Under the pieces are notes generated by a model that searched no databases, had not been told where the DNA came from, and was given only the letters and a program-made list of their open reading frames with translations. The translations under genes and the position numbers were made by a program. Shown piece after piece: positions 44,301-53,300 of a DNA stretch of 64,000 bases. Numbering within the stretch: the first letter of the stretch is position 1; the number at the start of each line of letters is the position of its first letter. The stretch covers positions 62,001 to 126,000 of the forward strand of contig CANTFL010001480.1 in NCBI GenBank assembly GCA_947650285.1, read 5' to 3'. The stretch is from Hyaloperonospora brassicae (Eukaryota > Oomycota > Peronosporomycetes > Peronosporales > Peronosporaceae).

Positions 44301-45014
44301 GCAGCATCCATCACTTCGCCGCCGACTGGTGTGCATGCAACCCCGGCTCCGGCAGTGCGACGACCGCTGACTCCTGCTGCATCCGGCACTCGTGCCACGC
44401 GGTGGGGGCCACGTCACTGCGCGATCGGGGCCGCGGCGGTTGCCCACCTTGTCACTGGCGAAACGACTGTTCCAGCGCCCACTGCTCGGCACCCACTGCC
44501 AGCAGCGCCTCGACGAGCGACGACACGTTGGGGACCTCGCATTGTGGTGACGGTGCCTTCAACAGGGCGCCGAAACTACATACGACGGACTTCCTCATCC
44601 GTTGTCAGGGCGACTGCTGCGGAAGATGCTCCGTCCCCTGCCCCTACGGCTCCGCCGCCTATTCCTGTACCACGTCCCGCCGGTCCCTCCCCGTCAGTGG
44701 CAGCAACGGCTGGTGTCGCCGAGGCCGAGCCATGGCTTCTGCGATTTGATGGTGCTTGCCGACGGAATCCTGGCCAAGGCGGCGCTGGTGCGGCTCTCTT
44801 TGACTCGAGAGGCACCGTGGTTTGGACGTGCTCATACTTTCTCCCCGCCAGCGGTGAAACTAATAACACTGCTGAGTACACAGCTCTACTGGTGGGGGTC
44901 CAGAACGCAGTCCACCATGGTGCCACGCGATTGCTCGTCGAAGGTGATGGCAACCTGGTGCTGGCTCAGGTGCGCGGATTGTTCGGCTGCCACAAACGAC
45001 GGCTCAGGCGCTAG
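44295..45014 (+). pseudogene. Element B RNase H domain
   Basis: LLRFDGACRRNPGQGGAGAA (first Asp), ETNNTAEYTALLVGVQNAVH (Glu) and LLVEGDGNLVLAQVRG (Asp), then a frame stop. The last Asp lies downstream in another frame (DRQANAHADRLANRALD at about 45075-45120). All four catalytic acids survive but in two frames. Confidence 0.8.
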
Positions 45015-45377
45015 CGAGGTCAAGTGCGAACGGAGTTGGCACGCCTTGACTGGCACCAACTTCGGCGTATCGACAGGCAAGCCAATGCCCACGCCGACCG
45101 TCTTGCTAACCGTGCACTTGACCCCCGACGCACCGCCGTCGAGTGTGGACCTCATTCTAGTGTCATGGATATCTGCTTTATCCTGGATTCCTCTCCGCCG
45201 GCTGCTACACCGGCAGAGCCGGGAACTCCTGCTGATGGGTTTATTGTCGATGACATGGTGATGGACACAGTTAGTCTTGACATTGAGGCCGAGATTGCTG
45301 CTCGTGATGGAGGTGAGGTATTTCCAACCTTGCCTATTGGCCCAGAATCATCTCCCGAGCGGTAACCTCGGCTTCGA

Positions 45378-47200
45378 TTGCGTCCGTTGACCGAGGCGGA
45401 ACATGATACGGCTGCAGCTGCAGTGCAGCGATTTGCCGAGGTCATGGCTTGCAAGATTGTGGACGCGGACAGTTGGGTTACAGGGGAAGGTTACATCTCT
45501 GCTATTCCTAACCGTCTTTGTGAAGCCCTTCTGCCGTCCACCATCGTCTCGGCTAGCTCTGCCAGACCTCGAGCTACTCCGCCTCGCCTGCGACAACGTC
45601 GACCTCCACGTGTGACGCACACGCACCGAGAGCATCGTCTCGATGAGTCCCTGGACGACATGCAGACGACTCAGCGCGCAAACCCGGGTGATCGCCAAGC
45701 GGAGCAGAAGGTTCGCTGTCGTGTTGGAAGGATCCGTGCATAGATGGCGCAGCTGGACTTGCGTCGAGCTTCCGCCACGGACGAATCCACGTGTGTGGCC
45801 AAAAATTTGGACGGTGCCTCGGCTAAGACCGCGGGTGTCGAGCATCCAGACACCTGCCCCATCGAAAGGGAGGAGCTCCACCGTCATTTTGTGGGCACGA
45901 GCACGGCCCCAGCTCCATTCAACTACGATGCTGATGTCTGTCGCGAGTTTAGGGTTGTGCTCAATGATTTCTCGATGGACACGTTGGTTGGCGATTGTTT
46001 TGACGGCGAGATTTCGATTGAAAAGTAGAGGACCAGCTACTGCGGGCTGCCTAGGCATCCAGCCCCGGTCACGATGGGGTTGGCTGTGATGTCTATCGCC
46101 GGTTTGCCCCGCAGTTGGTGCCCTTTTTGCATGCCTCGTACCAGTTCTGTTGGCTGCATCGGATGGTGCCTTCGCTGTGGAAGGTGGGCATCGTTCGCCT
46201 CATCCACAAGAAGGGTGACCCGATGCAGCCGACTAATTTTCGACCAATCTGCCTGCAGCCCGCTATCTACAAACTCTACAGCGGGCTGCTGGCACGTCGG
46301 CTATCGAGCTGGTTGGAATTGAACAACCGGTTGCCGATGGCGCAGAAGGGCTTTCGGGCCTTCAAAGGTTGTCACGAGCACAACTTCGTGACAACCACGA
46401 TGTTGGACCAGTCCCGACGGTCGCACCGGAAGTTGTACCAAGTGTGGTACGACTTACGCAACGCCTTTGGTTCGCTACCACAGGCACTCATGTGGCAGGT
46501 GCTCCGCCGCCTTGGCGTCGAGCCCCGGTTTATCAGCCGATGCCAGGACATTTACGATGGGTCCGCCTTTGTGGTAGGGAACGCGAAAGACGGTGCGACT
46601 GACCCAGTGAGGCAGGAAGTGGGGGTCTACCAGGGATGTCCCTTGAGAACACTCTTGTTTATCGCTGCACTGGTACCTCTCGTACGCCGCTTGATACAGC
46701 TAGAGGATGTCGGTGTGCCGCTGGCGGATGGTGTACGGCCGTGTACCACCGCCTATGCTGACGACATCAAGGTGTTCAGCAACAGCGCCGCCGGTATCCA
46801 ACGCTGTCATGGCGTGGTAACGCGCTTCCTCGCTTGGACTGGGTTTCGTGCGAAGCCGGCCAAGTGTGCTAGCCTCGCGGTTATCACCAATGTCCGCGGC
46901 AACCTGGCTCTTGACGATAGCGTTCGCTTGGAGCTTCATGGTGATGTCATCGCCTCACTCAATCTTAACGAGAGTTGCCGGTACTTGGGGGTGGGCGATG
47001 GCTTCGACCATGTGCAGCACCGCCTCCAGCTGGAGCCCAAGCTCCAACAGATCCAGCGGAAGGCGGTAGTGCTGATGCAGTCTGGCCTAGCGGTGTGGCA
47101 GGTGTTGAAGGCGTTGAAGACATACGTATACCCTAGGGTGGAATACGCCCTTCGCCACCTGCGCCCACTACATTCACACAAGGATTTGACTGCGCCGTGA
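45378..47200 (+). pseudogene. Element B pre-RT domain and reverse transcriptase
   Basis: 45378-45743 holds the conserved pre-RT block (AEVMACKIVDADSWVTGEGY, then THREHRLDESLDDMQTTQRA). The next frame (45744-46028) contains TCPIEREELHRHF. RT itself is open from 46115 to 47200: LWKVGIVRLIHKKGDPMQPT, FRPICLQPAIYKLYSGLLAR, YQVWYDLRNAFGSLPQAL, VGVYQGCPLRTLLFIAALVP and YADDIKVFSN with intact catalytic Asp pair. Identity to the C element RT is only moderate, roughly half by eye, so B belongs to another lineage. The N-terminal RT segment is shifted near 46040-46115. Confidence 0.85.
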
Positions 47201-48364
47201 AGCGTGGGTTGCGGCATCTGTTACGCCTGCCACAGTCCGCCACTACCGAGTTCTTCTACACACCTACTTCTGGTGGTGGGCTGGGCCTGCAGTCGCTGGT
47301 GGAGATGCACCAAGCGCTGCAGGTGGCACACGCGTGGCAGATGTTGCATTCGAAGTACCCCGCTATCGTGGCGGTGGCAAAGGCCCAGGTGGGTCAGGTG
47401 GTGCGCAAGCGCTACCGGCTTGTTGAAGACCACTGGGTGGGTCGAGACGACGAGCTCATCCGGTTATTTTTGAACTCGGAGCTTGCGTCGTCTCCCCATG
47501 CCACCGCCAATCGACGTTCGGGTGATATCGCTTCGTTGTGGGTGGACGTACAGCGAGTGTTATGCGTCCACCAACTCAAGTTCTCTGATACCACTGCAGA
47601 GTCTGGACAAGACCGTCTCGCACTTCGCGTGCCGCACCATGACAAGTGGCTTGACCACAAGACTGTGTTGCGGCACGTGAAGTTGCACATGAAGATTCGC
47701 CACCAGACTCGGTGGAAGAGTCTGGTGGATCAAGGCAAGACGGCCCGGGTACACGGTGGGCCCGGGTCCAAGTTTGTGATGTCGGGAGCGGGCCTGTCCG
47801 ATGCTGAACACCGTTTAGGCATCCAGGCTCGCCTGAACCAAGTGGACACTAATTCGGTGCTCAAGCGACGCCGTTTGCGAGCCAATGCCCGTTGTCGGAC
47901 GCCAAACTGCTCGAGTGCCGAGACGCTGGCGCACGTTTTGAATCACTTGTGCGCCCAATATGGGTGCAATACGCCAGCGTCACGATAATGCACTCGAGCA
48001 GATTGGTGCCAAGATTCGGCAAGCGCTCGTTCGCACCAAGTCCGGCGCAGAGCTGCGCCTGAATCAGACAGTCCCCGAGTACACTGGTGCAGCTCTGCGC
48101 CCGGACATCGTGCTGCGCGATGTGACCGCCAAGACCATGTTTATCGCTGACTTGGCGGTCACGTTTGAGGACCATGCTGCTGGCGCTCGCCACTCCTCAC
48201 TTCACAGCAGCCATGACTTCAAGGTGCTAAAGTACAAGCCTATTGCGGATGAGATTGCGGTTGAAGGGGTGGCGAGTGCAGTCTGCAGCACTGATTTGTG
48301 GCACGCCGTGATCGGTGTATCCCAGCAACTTCAAGACATACACGGAGATGCTGCATCTGCTTAA
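47197..48364 (+). pseudogene. Element B thumb, CCHC knuckle and endonuclease
   Basis: After a shift near 47185 the frame runs KRGLRHLLRLPQSATTEFFY to CRTPNCSSAETLAHVLNHLC. A shift inside the knuckle region moves the endonuclease to 47960-48364, with ALRPDIVLRDVTAKTMFIAD (PD and D present). The endonuclease would nick the target and start target-primed synthesis. Confidence 0.8.
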
Positions 48365-48660
48365 GCGTGAGGCCCGGCAGCTGGATCTTCAGCTTTCGAG
48401 CCACTGCATACGATCAGGCCACAAGATATGGAGCGGGCATTGTCGTCTACACCGTGATCTACAGCGCAGTGGTGGTGCCTCGAGAGCATCGCGTGGGTCT
48501 GGAGGGACCCCGCGGAGCAGATCGCAGACACAGGTACGGCGATAAGCGGGTCATTTGACCGACAGGGCCCTACCCAGGTAGGACACCGCCCTCCAAACCC
48601 AACCGGTACGTTATAGTTTAGCTCTGTGTGGTGCAACCTGTACACAACTTACACACCACA

Positions 48661-48702
48661 TAGTTTCTATTGGGTATTTCTATACCCTTTAGAAATAGAC
48701 TA
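48661..48702 (+). other. Element B 3'-UTR hairpin
   Basis: TAGTTTCTATTGGGTA...TACCCTTTAGAAATAGACTA, same as in A and C, preceded by the TGTGGTG/CACCACA stem. Confidence 0.6.
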
Positions 48703-48955
48703 ACCGGATGGTAATACATACACTTCTCTGTTCTAATCAGTGTGAAGACTGGTTTTCGCCTTTTGGCGGACTTTTTCACATTCATTTTTGGACACGCGCG
48801 GGCGACTGCGCAGGTCTCCGGGGGCCTTCACCTTACCCCCGTGAGGCACGACACCGTGCACCTTGGTCTTTTCTACCCTTAACATCGATCAATACATTGT
48901 TCGTTTGTTGTTTGGTCTTTCTTGTCCTGCCCCGGCTCTACACCTCCGCATTTCT

Positions 48956-49885
48956 ATGCGCTTCTGGTGGCCGGACTGGCAGCTCCGGGAGCGCTCGCCG
49001 TCCAGCGACAGCGAGTGCTCGACGGACGACCACTCCAGTCTCGCCAGCGACGGGTCGTTCTACGACGCGTCGTCTGACGCTGAGACTGGGGTGGATTTCG
49101 ACCAATCGCCGTCCTATCCTCGATGACACGCAACTCGTCATCGGGGATAGGACGGCTGAAATCAGATGCGCCTGTTCCCGGAACGTTCCGCCGTCCCTAT
49201 CCCACTTGAAGTGGGACCATACGGGATGGGACGAGCCGACATGGGACAGGCGCATCAAGTGTGATTTTTGGCGCCCCCGTTTTCGACCGAAATGTCGGCG
49301 AAAATGGGCGCCCGAGCGCCGCCACGCGCGTTGCACACCACCCCGCGGCGGTGACGCGGACCCGCCGACGCCGCCACTTCAGGCACGTGCTCGCAACACG
49401 CCTCGCCCCTGGCCCGGCAAGTGCCAGCGCGCGGCGACGTCTCTGGCGCGCGCGCGGCCAAGATCAACCCGGTCCTCCGGTCCCAACGTTGGGTACCGTT
49501 TCGGGGACCGGGGAGAGGTCCGCCGACATCCGTCCCCGTCACTAGGGTCACTAGTGCGGGTCACGGACCCCCCAAAAAAAAAAAGGGTGGGGGCCCCCAC
49601 CCCGCCCCCCAAAAAAGGGGGGGGCCCCCCCCCCCCCCCCCCCCTGGTACCGGTGAAGGTACCTTCGGGCCTATACTTGGCTTAAGTATAGGGGTCGCCG
49701 TGGCTTCGTCAAACGAGCAACACCGCCACGGCCACGACTCGCGCGCCGCTCCCGCCGCCGCCACGCCCACCGCCGGCCCACATCGGGCTCCGAGCCCGCC
49801 CCCCGCCTCCCCCGCGCGCCGGTTGGCCTTCCACGCGTCCCCGCCTGCGCTCCTGCGCCCGCCGCCGCCGCCCAGGACCCGCTGA
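48956..49885 (+). pseudogene. Element C N-terminal coding region, frameshifted
   Basis: MRFWWPDWQ start as in B, then RSPSSDSECSTDDHSSLASD, stopping at 49126 because one base is lost in the SPSSIL stretch. The homologous frame resumes in pieces, VGTGEGTFGPILGLSIGVAV at about 49640-49700, and stops at 49885. Not translatable as one protein as sequenced. Confidence 0.5.
49568..49646. other. Probable assembly-error block in element C
   Basis: Runs of C, A, G and a ~22-base C run replace the short CACCCCCGTTGGTACC found in B and D. Same character as the block at 8357-8650. Confidence 0.65.
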
Positions 49886-49899
49886 TGGTTTGCTTGTCT

Positions 49900-50313
49900 A
49901 CCCGGCAGGGCGGGCGGCATGCTGCCCGACGGGGTATCGGGGCAGGACGTGCAAGGACAAGCAGAGCACCGGCTCCCCGGGCTTGCAGGCGTCTAGCCCG
50001 GGTTCAAGAACATGCACAGGGGACCGGGACGACTCTCCGCAAGCTCCTACGACGCAGGAGCGAGCTGCAAGACCGCTGGATTGATGGTGTTCCCACCCGG
50101 CAGGGCGGCAGGCATGCTGCCCGACCGGGTGGACGTGCAAGACACTCAGAGCAACGGCTCCCCGGGCACACAGACGTCATGCCCGGGTCCAAGGACATGT
50201 GCGACGGCTTCCTGCGCCCCCCCGCCTGCCTCCCCGGCCCCCGCCTTGCCCCCAAGACCCCCGATTGTTGATTTTCGACCCGGCAGGGCGGGAGGCATGC
50301 TGCCCAACGGGTC
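49900..50313 (+). repeat. Alternating hairpin array, element C
   Basis: Type 1 at 49900-49935, 50095-50130 and 50278-50313. Type 2 at 49971-50003 and 50156-50188. A partial type-1 arm (ACCCGGCAGGGCGGC) recurs at 50701. Confidence 0.8.
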
Positions 50314-53300
50314 AGCGCTTGCAGCCGCCACGGCTCGCGCACTGGATGCCGTGCATGGCTCCAGCGACCCCGAGGACGACAGCAGCAGCGACGGGGAGGA
50401 CTCGGCAGCAGACTACTCCTCTTCGTTGGACGACGACGACGCAGACATGCACTCCAGTGATGACGACCAGCTCGGGCATGCAGCTACGGAGCTGCCTGCT
50501 CGAGCTGGATACACTGCAGTGGCCGCGGCACCTCTGCGTGACCGTGTCCACTGCAGCAACTGTTTCTGTCCCACTTACCCTTGACGACCGACTCGGCTGG
50601 CAGGCGAACATGCTGCCAGACCGAGTCGGGTACGACGTACCTCTGCCTTGCGGCGCCAGCCTCGCTCTTCCTTCCGGGGTCCCTCCCGATGATGTTTGCG
50701 CACCCGGCAGGGCGGCTTGCATGCTGCCCGCCGGTGCAGCACCTGCCATGGCCACGGCGGTGCCTATGGACGTCGACCAAGGTTCGCCGTGGCCATTTGG
50801 CACCCCATCTTCGCTGCCCTCGCCGTCTGCTTTACGCATCGGGGGCAAGCGTCGACGATTGGACGACCTTCCCGGTGGCGACCCACGCGAGGCTGCCGAG
50901 CGACTGCTGCCCGAGGACGTCGAGGCCGGTTCTTTGAACTCATCGCGAACGCCTCTCATGGCCAGCGTACCACCGGCCTCCGTCCTGTCCGTGTATACAC
51001 ACAACGGGCACCACTTCCGGTGCACGTTGTGTGCATACACGGCACCAAGCTTTGCCTCGCTGCGCCGCCACCGGGAGTCAAGGCACCGACGCGTAACCTT
51101 TGTGGACCGATTTTCGGCAGGTTGCGCGTGTGGTACTCCGTTTGTGTCGAGGCTGGCTGCAACAAACCATGCACAAGCATGCGCCAGCCTCCAAGACACC
51201 TCGGCTGCGACTGCAACAGCAGTAGGGGACTTCAGCCCCGCTGCTGATGCAGTCAATGCAATCGCTTCAGCGGATGTTTTGCCTGCTCGACTGCCCGACG
51301 AAGAACCCGCGGTGCTCGCTGTGTCCCCCCCACAGTCGAGCACCCCCACTGCAACTGCAACTTCACGGTCAAGGTCAAGGTCCAAGAGGTCCAGTACACG
51401 ATGGAGTGCCCCGCCCGTGCGTCCTCCCGTTTCAACCTCTGTTGGCTCGGCTGCCGTTGCTGTCTCTGCTTCCCGATGGGGTCCACCACTGCCTCGAAGC
51501 GTGGTGGTATCCCGGATTGCTGACCGTCTCCTCCCACAAGACCTTATGGAAGTGGAGGAGACTAAGACGGACGACATGGACACGGGCGGTGGATTTCCTA
51601 TTACGATGGATGACGCTACGCCTACGGTGGACGACGACGCTTCTGGCGAGTGGCTGTTGCGCTTCGACGGTGCATGCCGGGCCAATCCAGGTCCCGGTGG
51701 AGCTGGCGCTGCCTTGTTCAAGCCCGGTGGTACGGTGGTGTGGACTTGTTCCCACTACCTGCCGAGCAGCAGTGGTACTAACAATACCGCTGAGTACACT
51801 GCGTTGCTGCTCGGTGCCCGGGCTGCAGCCGACCATGGTGTCACGTGCTTGCGGGTGGAAGGTGACAGCAACCTTGTCATCCAGCAAGTGCGTGGCATCT
51901 TCGCGACTCGAAGCCTGCCTCTCCGCCGTCTTCGAGACCAAGTCAAGGTGGAGCTAACCCGGATTGGGTCATTCACGCTCCACCATATCGATCGCCAGGC
52001 CAACGCTCACGCCGATCGTTTGGCGAACCGTGGGATGGACCTTCGCAGGACGGTGATGGAGTGTGCGGTACACCCAGATGGAACCGGGTGTACCCGTTTT
52101 GCTGACGTTGGGGAAGGGTCATCTTCCTCTCCAATGCATGCACCTCCACCTCCTCCTCCCGCGGTTGCAGACCAGCCTGCTATGGCTGTTGCTCCCGCCA
52201 TGGTGGATCTGGATGACGATGACGACATGGTGGATGTGGATGATGGCGAGGTCTACGCGGCTATGCGCATTGGCGCGGATGCTGTTCCACAACGACGACC
52301 TCGCCTACGCCTCCGTAAGCTTACGGACGTGGAAGACGCATCGGCTCGGGATATGGTGGGACGTCTTGGCGCCTCCTTGGCTGCCAAGATTACGGATGCC
52401 GATGACTGGGAGACAGTGGAGGGCTACATCACGGCCCTCCCGTATACTCTGTACGACAAGTTGCAGTCTTACTCCCAGTCCCGGGCACCTTCACAAGCCC
52501 GTCCCGTTTGCTCACCACGTCCCGTGCGCCCTGGTGCCCCTGGGCACACCACGGATCAACCTCCACATTCTTCTCGCTCTCGCCGACGCTCCTGTCGCCG
52601 TCGCAGTCAAGGCGGTTCGAAGGGTGGTGCCAAGGGCCGACGTCGCCCACCTCGGGTGACTCGACACCACCGGGAGCACCGCCTTGACGAGGCACTGGAC
52701 TGGATGCATGCCGTTGAGCGGACCTCCCCTGGTGACCGCTCCGCTGTTGGTAAGGCTCGTCGCCGCGTAGGCCGGATTAATTCAGCCCTCGACCAACAGC
52801 GTTTACGACACCGGTTCGACTCGAATGAGAAGGACTGTGTGGATGGCATCCTGGCCGAGGCCCGTCTAGCTCGGACACTGGCGTCGGGACCGGCTGATGT
52901 CTCCTCCTTACCTCCGTGTGGGTCTCATGCTGTTTCAACTCCGGCTGTGGCTGTTGCCGATGGCACCTGCCCAATTTCGAGCGATGATTTGTGGAGATAC
53001 TTCGATGGCGTTAATTCGCCCCGCCACACCTTCCAGGCTGGTGCCCCCACTGGTGCTGCTTTTCGCGCAGCCTTGGCCCGGCTCCCAGCCGCTTCCTTTC
53101 AACACGCCTTGTTGACGACGCCACCGACTGCTGAGGATGTCGAGGACCAGCTTCAACTCGCCCGTGGTGCTGCTAGCCCGGGTTTGGATGGCATTGGTCA
53201 TGACATTTACAAGCACTTCTCGGCGGAATTGACGCCGGTGTTGGCAGTCATTTTCCAGCGATGCTGGATGGCCAAGCGGGTACCACAAAGCTGGAAGGTG

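Larger units (their letters stand above)
41701..48752 (+). mobile_element. Utopia-like element B (chimaeric)
   Basis: 7.05 kb between two near-identical junctions. The first ~1.8 kb is nearly the same as elements C and D. From about 43480 to about 48540 (finger region, RNase H, RT, endonuclease) it is strongly diverged, and the 3'-UTR is again nearly identical. The reading frame is broken at several points. Confidence 0.8.

Noticed and set aside
50312..51721. 469-codon minus-strand frame opposite the Utopia N-terminus
   Set aside because: Antisense shadow of a GC-rich, Ala/Pro-rich coding region; the plus strand has recognisable fingers and RNase H.
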